Assembly (NCBI RefSeq): GCF_001439925.1 | Contig: NZ_LMBV01000004.1 | Coordinates: forward strand, 357,081-421,080 | Direction of reading: 5' to 3' | Length of the DNA stretch: 64,000 nucleotides | Source: Peribacillus muralis | GTDB taxonomy: Bacteria > Bacillota > Bacilli > Bacillales > DSM-1321 | Part shown: positions 8,917 to 20,927 of the stretch, piece after piece | Numbering within the stretch: position 1 is the stretch's first letter | Layout of the letters: the number at the start of each line of letters is the position of its first letter | The notes under the pieces: model-generated | What the model saw: only the letters and a program-made list of their open reading frames with translations | What the model was told of the DNA's origin: nothing | Databases searched by the model: none | Made by a program: the position numbers and the translations under genes

Positions 8917-9469
8917 TGAATAGTAGGTTTTAAACATTTGCATAAGGATCCTTCAAATGAAACAAATAAATTGATGCGGCTTCTGAGCCGCAGAGAAGTA
9001 GGAACGTTACTAGTATTTTAAGCTATATATCGCTAAATATTCGAAATGCAACTCCATGCTTTTTTGTTTGCACACTGAAGGATTAAATATAGGAAAAAAA
9101 ATCCCCTCCATGCTTAATGATGATATTCTTTCTTCCGATTTTGGTAGTCCTGTCATATTCATTTTATTAAAGCATCACACAACTCCTTGTTTCCACCTCA
9201 TGTGAAAATTCCAATTATAGAATGAAGTCTTTTATCTTTTGAAAATCCAAAACTACAATATATAGGTTATTGTTTTACTGTCTTTCGTTTAATTTTATGG
9301 ATTCGAGAGTGCAAAAAAAGTAAATTTTTTCGGATACATATAATCTTCCCCTACCTTCCAAGGACAAATCCTTATCTTTTTAATAACTCACTTCTAACAC
9401 AACATATATGCCACTTAATATTTCTAATATAGAATTACCCGAAATGATCTTCCAAGCACGAAAACAAGA

Positions 9470-9640
9470 TATTCTCCCGGAAATTGTACTAACTCCTTCA
9501 TGAGACGATATTTCTCTCGGGACTTCAGGGCCATACAAATCATCTAGTATATTGATAGATTCCTAACTCTCGGAAATTTCCGCGATTCCGGAATTTAAAG
9601 CAGATTTATTTCTTTGTTAATTCCTTAATCCCGGAATAGG
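9470..9640. promoter_or_regulatory. Candidate upstream activating sequences for the enhancer-binding protein
   Basis: Near-palindromic boxes with a shared CYCGGAAT core recur at about 9471-9485 (TTCTCCCGGAAATT), 9512-9525, 9566-9580, 9585-9595 (ATTCCGGAAT) and 9627-9638. They lie about 95-265 bases upstream of the sigma-54 promoter, the usual place for enhancer sites bound by NtrC-type activators. The assignment is inferred. Confidence 0.4.
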
Positions 9641-9731
9641 TTATCTTTGCATGAATCTTTCATAATAAAGGTAAACGGGGTTTTACTTCATAAATCACAA
9701 ATATTCATAGATTAAAAATTCTATTGTAACA

Positions 9732-9748
9732 TTGGCATGAAAACTGCA
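9732..9748 (+). promoter_or_regulatory. Sigma-54 (SigL) promoter
   Basis: TTGGCATGAAAACTGCA has GG at 9734-9735 and GC at 9746-9747 with exactly 10 bases between them, matching the -24/-12 pattern TGGCAC-N5-TTGCA with few differences. It precedes a gene for a GAFTGA-type sigma-54 activator, which makes the call stronger. Confidence 0.7.
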
Positions 9749-9789
9749 AGTAACATTAATGAAAAAACATTAGGAGGGTTGAAACATTT

Positions 9790-9803
9790 TGAAAACGCTC
9801 TCA
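9790..9803. promoter_or_regulatory. cre box (CcpA site)
   Basis: TGAAAACGCTCTCA fits the cre consensus TGWAARCGYTWNCW with one mismatch. It lies about 40 bases downstream of the sigma-54 promoter, where CcpA would act as a roadblock. Confidence 0.6.
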
Positions 9804-10023
9804 AAAAGAGGGGGGCTAAACGGATCGTTTCTCTAGGATGGAGGGTATAAAGCACAACAGAAAAGCAATGGGTAGGCTCCACAACTTTCTTCGTTAATTC
9901 TCGCAATGCAATTGGCCAGAATATTATAATTAATAGCATACGAGCTTTTCTCCAGATTTAATTTTGACGTTGGAGAAAATACTTTTATGCATTGTGAAGA
10001 GAAGAAAACGAGGAGAGATGGCA

Positions 10024-11445
10024 ATGAAATTAGGAATCAGTACTCTTCCAAAAAAATGGCTAGAAGAAATCATCAATTTAGCAGCAGAATGCGTAGTGGT
10101 GGTTGATTGTAAAGGGACTGTCGTGTATATCAACTCTGCATATTGTGAGTTTCTAGAAACAACTATGGAAGAGGCTTTAGGGAAACCAGTTCAAGAAGTC
10201 ATAGAAAATACACGTATGCATATGGTGGCAAAAAACGGCCAAGCGGAAGTTGCTGTGGTTCAACCTATCAAGGGGAGCGAAATGGTGGCCAACCGCTATC
10301 CGCTTTATATCGATAATGAATTGGTCGGAGCAGTAGGAACGGTTATGTTTCGGAACCCTCAAGAATGGCTTAATTATTCAAGAAAAATTCAGCCGCTTCT
10401 GAAGGAACTTAAATATTATAAGACGAAGTTTGAAAAAGAATTGAAAAGTAAGTATCGTCTTGAGGATCTTGTCGGAGAAAGCCCTGAATTTTCAGAAGCA
10501 AAACGACTGGCTAGAAGGGTCTCCAGCAGTCAATCTTCTATATTATTATCCGGAGAATCAGGCACAGGGAAAGAATTGTTTGCTCATGCTATCCATCAAA
10601 TGAGCCCGCGTGGGCACTTTCCCTTTGTCCGTGTGAACTGTGCCTCCATTCCGGAAAATTTATTAGAATCAGAGTTATTTGGTTATGAAGAAGGAGCGTT
10701 TACCGGAGCAAAAAGGGGAGGGAAAAAGGGGAAGTTTGAATTAGCTCAACATGGCACAGTTCTCCTTGATGAAATCGGTGATATGTCTATTCACATGCAA
10801 AGTAAGCTTCTTCGAGTACTGCAGGAAAAGGAGGTTGAGCGAGTTGGGGGTCAGGCCCCAGTTCCCGTCGATGTTCGCATCATCGCAGCGACACACCGCA
10901 ATCTGGAAAAAATGGTCCAAGATGGGGAGTTTCGCCAAGATCTATACTATAGACTCAATGTGATGAAAATTGAAATCCCCCCTCTAAGAGAACGCAAAGA
11001 AGATATTATTCTAGTGGCACTGAAGCTTTTGATAAAACTTGAAGAAAAATTCAATAACCAAGGAATTGAACTTTCCGTTGAAGCAGCTGAACTCTTGCGA
11101 AATCATGCGTGGCCGGGAAACGTACGAGAACTGGAAAATGTATTAGAAAGAGCAGTCAATGTTTTGGATGGAAAAATAATTCGCGGGGCACATTTGCCGC
11201 TATATCTTCAAGATGGCAATGTTCGTCCGTCTCTTGCTTATACTCAACTTAAGTCTCCTGAAGTAATGTCGCATATAACAAAGACTTCAATTCAACCATT
11301 AAGAGAAATAATAGCTTCTGCAGAAAAAGAAGCTATTATTGAAGCATTGCGCTTAACAAATGGGAATAAGAAGCTAGCCGCTGAAATGTTGAAGATTGGA
11401 AAAACAAGTCTTTATGACAAATGTACATCTTACAATATTAAATAG
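10024..11445 (+). CDS. Sigma-54-dependent PAS/AAA+/Fis transcriptional regulator
   Basis: A 473-residue enhancer-binding protein. A PAS-like sensor occupies about residues 5-115, a short coiled linker follows, then the AAA+ domain: Walker A GESGTGKE from G177, the sigma-54 contact loop GAFTGA at 224-229, and Walker [10 protein letters not shown] Fis-type HTH ends the protein ([21 protein letters not shown]). The PAS domain should sense a small ligand, and neighbours suggest a hydroxybutyrate or short-chain acid signal. ATG 10024 is preferred over in-frame TTG 9964 and ATG 10018 because AGGAG sits 8 bases ahead. It probably activates the esterase, depolymerase and transporter genes downstream. 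Confidence 0.88.
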   Translation: MKLGISTLPKKWLEEIINLAAECVVVVDCKGTVVYINSAYCEFLETTMEEALGKPVQEVIENTRMHMVAKNGQAEVAVVQPIKGSEMVANRYPLYIDNELVGAVGTVMFRNPQEWLNYSRKIQPLLKELKYYKTKFEKELKSKYRLEDLVGESPEFSEAKRLARRVSSSQSSILLSGESGTGKELFAHAIHQMSPRGHFPFVRVNCASIPENLLESELFGYEEGAFTGAKRGGKKGKFELAQHGTVLLDEIGDMSIHMQSKLLRVLQEKEVERVGGQAPVPVDVRIIAATHRNLEKMVQDGEFRQDLYYRLNVMKIEIPPLRERKEDIILVALKLLIKLEEKFNNQGIELSVEAAELLRNHAWPGNVRELENVLERAVNVLDGKIIRGAHLPLYLQDGNVRPSLAYTQLKSPEVMSHITKTSIQPLREIIASAEKEAIIEALRLTNGNKKLAAEMLKIGKTSLYDKCTSYNIK

Positions 11446-11568
11446 TTTTAAAGTTTCCGATTTATAAAGAGGAAAGATGAAGTCATCTTCACAAACGAAG
11501 GAAATGAAAGTGCTGGAGAAGGTCCTTAAAAAGCTTGTTCATTGATTAATGGAATAGGAGGAGGTTTT

Positions 11569-13119
11569 ATGGTTAAACCCAAACTGTTGGCGATAGCTAC
11601 AGCTTCAGCTTTAATGTTTCCGTTTGTTACTCAGTGCTTCTTGCAAACAAGTGCTTCAGCTGCCGCTGCCTACTCTTCGGCCATCCCGGGTGCACAAGAT
11701 GTTAAAGTGACCAATTTTGATGGGAATAGCGGAGACTGGTTAACGACTAAAAACCCGGAACAATATGCAGCGGCGACTGTCTTTGGGAATGTAGGATTAG
11801 TTCCTTATAATTGGGGAAATAAGGAAGATGGAACAGGTTGGTATAACATGTACAATCCAGCAGCGGTAAGGGGTGTACAAGTTAATGGGGCGTTTGAAGA
11901 TGCAAAATTTCTAATTCGTGTTCCAGACAATTGGAATGGGAAATTGGTTGTATCCGGAATCCCAGCGACTCGAAATGAAACGGCTACCGATCTGCTGTTT
12001 AGCGATTTTGTGTTAGCTAAAGGCTATGCTTTTGCTGCTATTGATAAAGGGACACAAGGAGAAATTGACCTTAATGATACACTGGCAAAAGCAAAGAACG
12101 CGTTAGTTGATAGAGATGACAGTATTTCTGAGTGGCATCAACGCTTTAGACAATTGACCAAATCAGCGCAAAAATATTTGATTGAAAATTATCCCGATCA
12201 GCTTATTCAAGTAAAGGATAAGAAAAATCCAGCAAGTAAATTGATTAACGCCAATCATAAAGTGCCTACCTATGCAATCGGAATCTCAAATGGCGGATAT
12301 GTCGTTCGTTATGCACTTGAACACGATGGACCAGATGAGACTGGAGAACCATCCTTGTTTGATGGCGGAGTCGATTGGGAAGGCGTGTTATGGAGAGCCA
12401 ATGAACCGAATCTAATTAGCTCATTAACCTCGGTTGTCAATCATGCAGAGAAAGCTATTTACAGTACAGGTAAAGAAAAGCGGAAAGCGATGAAAGAATT
12501 ATATAAAACTGGCTTGCCGAGAGGTTCTGAAAAACTTTGGAGTTACCATGACCAGGTTTACTGGTTCCTCACATTAAACATTTATCGGGATGAACTCGAT
12601 CCATTCGCACCAAACAGAATCGATTGGAGAAATTATTTGAACTACCAAGACGGTATTCGTGATCGTACATACGACTCCATCTTTAAAGATTATACGTATA
12701 GTTCACGGCCGAACAATGTTAAACGCAATGTTAAGGCTATAGAAAATACCGGCGATATTGATGTGCCGTTAATCAGTTTAGCGGGGTCTTGGGATTCGTT
12801 AATCTTTCCGACCATCCATGCCGAGGGATATAATAAATTAGTAAAACAAGCGGGAAAAGGCAAATTACACCGACTTTATACCGTTGAAAAAGGAAATCAT
12901 GTCGACAGCTTGGTGTGGAACAATGCAACGGATCCAAATAAGGAGTTGCAGCCTTTACTTCCATATGCTCATCAAGCTTTTGACTTGCTCGTGGACTGGG
13001 TAGAAAACCATGAAAAAGCACCAACCAGCAAATCAATTCCAACACCGCAGGATCATACAAAAGTGTTCAATATTAAGACTGGTAAAGAAGAAGAACCTAA
13101 TTCAGCGGAGAATAAATAA
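11569..13119 (+). CDS. Secreted alpha/beta hydrolase, probably hydroxybutyrate-oligomer or related esterase
   Basis: A 516-residue exported hydrolase. A Sec signal peptide (hydrophobic core about 5-25, then an ASAAAA region) precedes a catalytic domain with the nucleophile motif GISNGG and a terminal histidine in EKGNHVDSL. The style is that of tannase/feruloyl-esterase-like and 3-hydroxybutyrate-oligomer hydrolases. Its place directly before a PHB depolymerase favours cleavage of oligomers that the depolymerase releases, but the substrate is inferred. ATG 11569 follows AGGAGGAGG at 11556-11564; an in-frame TTG at 11542 is ignored. It lies about 120 bases after the regulator. Confidence 0.75.
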   Translation: MVKPKLLAIATASALMFPFVTQCFLQTSASAAAAYSSAIPGAQDVKVTNFDGNSGDWLTTKNPEQYAAATVFGNVGLVPYNWGNKEDGTGWYNMYNPAAVRGVQVNGAFEDAKFLIRVPDNWNGKLVVSGIPATRNETATDLLFSDFVLAKGYAFAAIDKGTQGEIDLNDTLAKAKNALVDRDDSISEWHQRFRQLTKSAQKYLIENYPDQLIQVKDKKNPASKLINANHKVPTYAIGISNGGYVVRYALEHDGPDETGEPSLFDGGVDWEGVLWRANEPNLISSLTSVVNHAEKAIYSTGKEKRKAMKELYKTGLPRGSEKLWSYHDQVYWFLTLNIYRDELDPFAPNRIDWRNYLNYQDGIRDRTYDSIFKDYTYSSRPNNVKRNVKAIENTGDIDVPLISLAGSWDSLIFPTIHAEGYNKLVKQAGKGKLHRLYTVEKGNHVDSLVWNNATDPNKELQPLLPYAHQAFDLLVDWVENHEKAPTSKSIPTPQDHTKVFNIKTGKEEEPNSAENK

Positions 13120-13164
13120 CCGTACCACTATATTTAAATCTCTAAGAATGATGAAGAGAATTAT

Positions 13165-13178
13165 TGAAAACGCTTCCT
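13165..13178. promoter_or_regulatory. cre box upstream of the PHB depolymerase gene
   Basis: TGAAAACGCTTCCT matches the cre consensus TGWAARCGYTWNCW at every position. It is 59 bases before the depolymerase start, so CcpA should repress this gene when preferred sugars are present. Confidence 0.75.
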
Positions 13179-13236
13179 ATTTTGTTTTAAGCCAGGGAGC
13201 TTTGGGAAGGATATTAACTTTGGGAGGAATACTGTT

Positions 13237-15249
13237 ATGAAGAAACTGAAAAATTGGTTCATTATCGGATTGGTTTTTACGATCTTTATGTCAATAGTAC
13301 CAACAATGTCTTCGGCTGCAGGCAGTTTTATCTCAAAAACATTTAATGGAAGAAACTATAAGGTTTATGTACCAAGCGGATATCAATCAGGCACGGATGT
13401 ACCTCTAGTGGTCATGTTGCACGGATGTACACAAGATCCTAATCAATTTGCTGCTGGAACGAAAATGAATGACCTTGCAGAGTCAGAAAAGTTTATTGTC
13501 GCATATCCTGAACAACCTTCTTCTGCCAACTCAAATAAATGCTGGAACTGGTTCGATCCGGCTCACCAAACCCGAGGTAGCGGGGAACCGAGTTTAATAG
13601 CAGGCATAGTGAATCAAATAAAACAAAATTATACCATTGATGACAATCGTGTCTTCACTGGAGGGTTATCTGCCGGGGCAGCTATGGCTGTTATTATGGG
13701 GGCAACTTATCCAGATGTTTTTGCTGCTGTTAGTGTCGGAGCTGGTTTAGAGTATAAGGCAGCTACAAGCGTATCAAACGCATACACCGCGATGAGCAAT
13801 GGCGGACCGAATCCGGGTCTGCAAGGAGATGCTGCTTACAATGCCATGGGAGCCTTTAAAAGAGTAGTGCCAGTTGTCGTTTTTCACGGTACTGCTGACT
13901 CTACCGTAAATCAAGTAAATGCAAATCAAGTAATCTCACAATGGGCCCAAACGAATGATAAGGCATCCGATGGAACCGATAATAATAACATTGATGATAC
14001 TGCAGAGCAAACCATTTCAGGAACAGTGCCAGGCGGTCGAACTTATAAGCAATATATTTACAAAGATACTGCCGGTTCAACAGTAATGGAGAAATATATG
14101 GTGGACGGCATGGGACATGCTTGGTCTGGTGGAAGCACTGCAGGTTCATATACTGATCCTAACGGACCAAATGCTACCCAAATCAGTTGGGATTTCTTTA
14201 AAAATCATCCTAAAAACAGTGCAGATACAGTTCCGCCAGTAACAACAGCTTCACCAGCCGGAGGAACGTACACCAATTCTGTTAACGTATCTCTATCAGC
14301 AAACGAAACAGCAACAACTTATTATACAACTGACGGAAGTACACCCACTACAAGTTCCAATAGTTATACAGGTCCAATTACAATCAGTTCCGACAAAACA
14401 CTAAAGTTCTTTAGCAAAGACTCAGCCGGTAACCGAGAAAGTATTAGAACGGAAGTGTATGAGATCAATACAGGTGCGGATACTAGTCCACCAGTAACCA
14501 CAGCTTCACCGGCTGGAGGAACGTACACCAATTCTGTTAGCGTATCCCTATCGGCAAGCGAAACAGCAACAACTTATTATACAACTGACGGTAGTACACC
14601 TACTACTAGTTCCAACAATTATACAGGTCCAATTACAATCAGTTCCGACAAAACATTAAAGTTCTTTAGCAAAGACTCAGCCGGTAACCAGGAAAGTATT
14701 AGAACGGAAGTGTACACGATTAATTCAAACCAGTCCGCTTCCTTTAGTTCCATAGCTTCAGAAGATGGATTCGTAGGGAGTTTACTCGCTGATAGTTTAA
14801 GTACAACTGTTCATAAGATTGGCGATAAAGGAATGTCCAATACAGATACGTATCGTACGATCTTGTCTTTTGACTTAAGCTCAATTCCGGATACAGCGAT
14901 GATAACCAGTGTAAAATTAAGAGTTTATCGTAAATCCTTATCAGGAACAGTCGGCGGTATGAATGTTGACATTAAAAAGGGTGTTTTTGGAACTAGCAGC
15001 AGTTTGGAACAAGGTGATTACAATGCTACAGCATCAGCGGCGGCTATTGCATCATTATCCATTCCTTCAGGAGATAACATTTACGCTGAGGTGGATTTAC
15101 CTTCAAGCGCTTTCGTACACATTAATAAAAACGGGAAAACACAAATCCGGCTTAAGAGCTCCACAGCAGCTGATTTTTCAGCTGATGTTCTCGAAATTTT
15201 CGGTGGCGAAGATGCCGTTTTTGCACCTGTGTTAAATGTTACGTATTAA
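13237..15249 (+). CDS. Extracellular poly(3-hydroxybutyrate) depolymerase, modular
   Basis: A 670-residue secreted esterase that hydrolyses PHB granules outside the cell. A signal peptide (about 1-28) is followed by an esterase-PHB catalytic domain (about 35-325) with an oxyanion region VVMLHGCTQDP, nucleophile Ser145 in GLSAG and a His in GMGHAWSGG. Two nearly identical chitobiase/FN3-like modules (about 330-410 and 415-490, both opening PPVTTASPAGGTYTNSV) act as spacers. A C-terminal DNRLRE/CBM96-like domain (about 500-670) probably binds polymer. The two repeats are also nearly identical in DNA, so they may be a recent duplication. ATG 13237 has GGGAGG upstream, and a perfect cre box precedes the gene. 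Confidence 0.88.
   Translation: MKKLKNWFIIGLVFTIFMSIVPTMSSAAGSFISKTFNGRNYKVYVPSGYQSGTDVPLVVMLHGCTQDPNQFAAGTKMNDLAESEKFIVAYPEQPSSANSNKCWNWFDPAHQTRGSGEPSLIAGIVNQIKQNYTIDDNRVFTGGLSAGAAMAVIMGATYPDVFAAVSVGAGLEYKAATSVSNAYTAMSNGGPNPGLQGDAAYNAMGAFKRVVPVVVFHGTADSTVNQVNANQVISQWAQTNDKASDGTDNNNIDDTAEQTISGTVPGGRTYKQYIYKDTAGSTVMEKYMVDGMGHAWSGGSTAGSYTDPNGPNATQISWDFFKNHPKNSADTVPPVTTASPAGGTYTNSVNVSLSANETATTYYTTDGSTPTTSSNSYTGPITISSDKTLKFFSKDSAGNRESIRTEVYEINTGADTSPPVTTASPAGGTYTNSVSVSLSASETATTYYTTDGSTPTTSSNNYTGPITISSDKTLKFFSKDSAGNQESIRTEVYTINSNQSASFSSIASEDGFVGSLLADSLSTTVHKIGDKGMSNTDTYRTILSFDLSSIPDTAMITSVKLRVYRKSLSGTVGGMNVDIKKGVFGTSSSLEQGDYNATASAAAIASLSIPSGDNIYAEVDLPSSAFVHINKNGKTQIRLKSSTAADFSADVLEIFGGEDAVFAPVLNVTY
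14231..14725 (+). repeat. Tandem duplicated module within the PHB depolymerase gene
   Basis: About 240 bases (from 14231, CCGCCAGTAACAACAGCTTC) recur almost unchanged from about 14489. Each copy encodes one chitobiase-C-terminal-like Ig fold. Near-identity at the DNA level shows recent duplication or gene conversion, and makes copy number prone to change by recombination. Confidence 0.8.
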
Positions 15250-15905
15250 AAGAATAGAATCTTGTGAAGTGGATTTTTTGAAATGGAATACACATTCCAA
15301 GGATGAGAAAGATTTAAGTGGATACCTTAGGAAACTATAAAAAGGCGGACGCCTATCACACTCTCAAGTGCCCTAACAAATGGGAGCAACCCTAATTCAC
15401 GAGTAAAACCCATGCTGTCGATATTAATTTGTACTTCATTAACCAAATGATTCGTAATGTAATCGTGAAAGCCCAAGGATTATCCTTGGGCTTTTCTATC
15501 TATATGGAATTGTAGAGAAATTATGAGAGTAGCTTAAAGAAGAAGTTCGATACCAATCTGAACATCACTAAACATATCCAGTAATTAAACAACAAAAATA
15601 GAGAAAGAACAAAGAGCCAAATGAAGCAAAGAGCTGATGATATATTTTTGCACAGTCCTTTCTATTCATATTTTATTAAATGGTTTTTATCTATTTTACT
15701 TATAGAAACCTAGGTAGTAAACTTCTAATTAATGGATAATTCAGTTTTTTAAAAGGGGGAAATAAATTATCATAGCATCTTTATATTAAGGTTACATAAT
15801 CAAATCAAACGTTTTTTCGGAACTTACAACTGAAGAGCTACAAAAATAGTAATGGCAGTTTAATAGGAATGAAGAACTTAGCGAAAACATAAGGGGGTAA
15901 ATGTA
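15250..15905. other. Intergenic region between PHB depolymerase and fatty-acid transporter
   Basis: There is no credible ORF. A terminator lies at 15468-15497. The AT-rich stretch 15640-15900 presumably holds the transporter promoter, but I cannot single out clear -35/-10 boxes or a second sigma-54 site. Confidence 0.5.
15468..15497 (+). terminator. Intrinsic terminator after the PHB depolymerase gene
   Basis: The stem AAAGCCCAAGGA/TCCTTGGGCTTT has a short loop and the tail TTTTCT. It lies about 220 bases past the stop codon, so the long 3' region may be transcribed. Confidence 0.8.
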
Positions 15906-17231
15906 TTGAAGGCAATGATTTCATTTTCAAACAGACTGATGCAAAGGTATATGCCGGATCCTTTTTTACTTGTAATTGTGCTTACTTTTTTTGTTATAGG
16001 ACTTGCGATGGTTATGACAGACAGCACACCAGTTCAAATTCTTGAATATTGGGGAGGTGGTTTCTGGAACCTTTTAGAATTCTCAATGCAAATGGTTCTT
16101 ATAGTCGTAACAGGACATGTAATGGCGAGTAGTCCGTTTTTTAAGAAATTATTGGGAAACTTAGCCAGTGTACCAAAATCGCCCGGACAGTCAATTATCC
16201 TTGTTACCTTTGTAGCTCTAATTGCATGCTGGATCAACTGGGGGTTTGGTCTAATTATTGGAGCGTTATTTGCAAAAGAAATTGCTAAAAAGATAGATGG
16301 AGTCGATTATCGATTGTTAATTGCTAGTGCCTATAGTGGATTTATTATTTGGAGCGGAGGGCTTTCTTCATCCATCGCTTTAACCATCGCCACGCCTGGC
16401 CACTTTACGGAAAAGCTTATAGGTGTTGTTCCTACAAGTGAAACTCTTTTTTCAACATTTAACGCAACCATTGTTATCGGACTAATAATATTAGTTCCAA
16501 TTATCAACCGATATATGATGCCCCCAAAGGAACAAGCTTTTTTCATTGATCGCAAATTATTGGAGGATGCGGAAGATATCCAAGCGGGTACAGTGGAGCA
16601 CATCGAAATGACACCTGCCGACCGTTTGGAAAACAGTAAGATATTGTCCTTGTTCATTGGTATATTAGGTCTTTCTTTTTTAGGTTTTTATATCGCTTCG
16701 AACGGGTTATCCATTAATCTTAATATTGTTAATTTTCTTTTCCTCTTTATCGGAATCATCCTGCACAAAACACCTAAACAATTTTTGGGAGCAGTTACTA
16801 GTTCAGTGAAAAGTGCAAGCGGAATTATTATTCAGTTTCCATTTTACGCTGGACTAATGGGGATTGTAACAGCTTCAGGTTTAGCCGGGATATTATCCAA
16901 TGCGTTTATCTCGATATCAAATGAGGATACCTTTCTCATGTTCACCCTGTGGAGTGCTGGTCTCGTGAACTTCTTCGTCCCTTCAGGCGGAGGTCAATGG
17001 GCTGTCCAGGGACCTGTCATGCTGGAGGCTGCGCAAAATCTGGGAGTTTCTTTACCAAAAACAGCGATGGCTGTAGCATGGGGAGATGCATGGACGAATA
17101 TGATTCAACCATTTTATGCATTGCCCGCTTTAGCAATTGCAGGGTTGAAAGCGAAGGATATCATGGGCTATGGTTTGGTAATCATGTTTATAACAGGTTT
17201 CTTTATTTCTGCGGCTTTTTATTTTTTATAA
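15906..17231 (+). CDS. Short-chain fatty acid transporter, AtoE family
   Basis: A 441-residue polytopic membrane protein (about 10-12 hydrophobic segments) of the AtoE/short-chain fatty acyl transporter family, which takes up acetoacetate, butyrate and relatives. Conserved segments include RYMPDPF at the N-terminus, WINWGFGLIIGALFAKEIA, and FFVPSGGGQWAVQGP near the C-terminus. The start is TTG 15906 with GGGGG 8 bases upstream; ATG 15901 is followed by a stop. Next to PHB hydrolases, it most likely imports released 3-hydroxybutyrate or its oxidised form. Confidence 0.88.
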   Translation: MKAMISFSNRLMQRYMPDPFLLVIVLTFFVIGLAMVMTDSTPVQILEYWGGGFWNLLEFSMQMVLIVVTGHVMASSPFFKKLLGNLASVPKSPGQSIILVTFVALIACWINWGFGLIIGALFAKEIAKKIDGVDYRLLIASAYSGFIIWSGGLSSSIALTIATPGHFTEKLIGVVPTSETLFSTFNATIVIGLIILVPIINRYMMPPKEQAFFIDRKLLEDAEDIQAGTVEHIEMTPADRLENSKILSLFIGILGLSFLGFYIASNGLSINLNIVNFLFLFIGIILHKTPKQFLGAVTSSVKSASGIIIQFPFYAGLMGIVTASGLAGILSNAFISISNEDTFLMFTLWSAGLVNFFVPSGGGQWAVQGPVMLEAAQNLGVSLPKTAMAVAWGDAWTNMIQPFYALPALAIAGLKAKDIMGYGLVIMFITGFFISAAFYFL

Positions 17232-17248
17232 TATTAAACCCTTATAAA

Positions 17249-17297
17249 CCTATCTTTGTCTGCTTTGAAAAGGAACAGAAAAGCAAACAAAGATAGG
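17249..17297. terminator. Long hairpin after the fatty-acid transporter gene
   Basis: CCTATCTTTGTCTGCTTT (17249-17266) pairs with the complementary run at 17280-17297 around a 13-base loop, with one mismatch. No strong T tract follows, so it may be a weak terminator or an RNA-stabilising 3' stem. Confidence 0.55.
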
Positions 17298-17541
17298 AGG
17301 GTGGGCAAGATAGGCTTGCATACTTGTTGAAACAACGGCTTTAGGCTGAATACCGAACTGCCCCATACGCTTTTGTATGTAATATCATAATAAAGGGTGC
17401 ACCATATCATTGGTCCACAATCGATATTCTATATAAGGAAATTATGAAGAATTGCACTTATACCAGCGGAAGGGTTAGTTTATTAGGAGCTTGTGGCTAA
17501 AAGGCATATGCGCTTATTTAAGGGGGCTGAACCGGGGTTTT

Positions 17542-17573
17542 GGCTTAATTCATGATAAGGTTAAGCCATTTTT
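17542..17573 (+). terminator. Terminator-like hairpin in the rph upstream region
   Basis: GGCTTAA (17542-17548) pairs with TTAAGCC (17561-17567), followed by ATTTTTTGATTT. It either ends an upstream transcript or attenuates a leader reading into rph. Confidence 0.55.
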
Positions 17574-17673
17574 TGATTTCTTCCTAAGTTAATTATATCA
17601 TGTAAAAAATCGTTAATATAGACTTTTTATTCTCATGTACTACTGCTAAAATCAATAGAACCATAGTGGTTAG

Positions 17674-20301
<2,628 letters not shown>

Positions 20302-20357
20302 TGGCCGACTACGTTATAATTCAATCAATAGAACCTCTTTGCCCAATACATCAATAC

Positions 20358-20391
20358 GGCTGAATTCCACATTTGGAATTCGGCTTTTTTT
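20358..20391 (+). terminator. Intrinsic terminator after rph
   Basis: An 11-bp stem (GGCTGAATTCCA with TGGAATTCGGC, one G-U pair), a 4-base loop and a run of seven T. Confidence 0.85.
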
Positions 20392-20746
20392 ATAACCATC
20401 TGTGAATGGTATCATTTACCTCTTTAGTGGTTAGTGCAGACTACATTAAGTCAAATCAAAGGGGATTTCATGAAAAAAGAAGCGACTTCATGTCAAAGTA
20501 AGGAAAATTGTATTTTAACAAAAACCTCGACAGAATATAAGATATAAAATCCTAAGCAAAGCATTTAAGCAGTTATCAACATGCTCTTAAATAGATTTTA
20601 AATAAATTAAGGGGTATCTGTAAACATTTGAATGGGAGAACTTTGATGTCAAAGCGAATATCTGAAAAGTGCATGCAGGTACATCTTGGATCCGGACACC
20701 TATACGTAACAATAAAAATTTCCATCTTTTAATATATAAATATATT

Positions 20747-20780
20747 AACTGCCTTAATGAAAATAAGGTGGTTTTTTTAT
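20747..20780 (+). terminator. Second hairpin with T tract upstream of the opuC-like operon
   Basis: CTGCCTTA pairs with TAAGGTGG (some G-U pairs), followed by six or seven T. It may end a small transcript from the 20.4-20.7 kb region or act in an untranslated leader. Confidence 0.5.
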
Positions 20781-20927
20781 ACCATTTTTTCAATATAATT
20801 ACAACGAACTAGTTTTATTTAATATAAAGGTTTATAGCCTTTATTCTGTGGGTATAACAGACTGTGCATATAAAAAGGTAATATTTTTGTAAAATTTGTA
20901 ATTGTACGAAAAATGGAGGTGCTTGTT

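Larger units (their letters stand above)
8917..10023. other. Long regulatory/non-coding interval upstream of the sigma-54 regulator
   Basis: There is no credible gene in about 1.1 kb. A TGCGGCT/AGCCGCA hairpin lies at 8975-8992, a series of TCCCGGAAT-like boxes at 9470-9640, a sigma-54 promoter at 9732-9748 and a cre box at 9790-9803. A 23-codon frame beginning TTG 9779 (MKHFENALKKRGAKRIVSLG..) could be the stub of a lost gene. Confidence 0.55.
20302..20927. other. Intergenic region between rph and the opuC-like operon
   Basis: It holds two hairpin terminators (20358-20391 and 20747-20780) and an inverted repeat ATAAAGG-N7-CCTTTAT at 20824-20844. That repeat could be an operator for the osmolyte transporter. 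No gene is visible. Confidence 0.5.

Noticed and set aside
9721..9939. 72-codon minus-strand frame under the sigma-54 promoter
   Set aside because: It overlaps the promoter and cre box, has no ribosome site and no recognisable domain.
11512..11535. Second sigma-54 promoter (GG-N10-GC at AAGGTCCTTAAAAAGCTTG)
   Set aside because: The spacing fits, but the bases around both elements match the consensus poorly.
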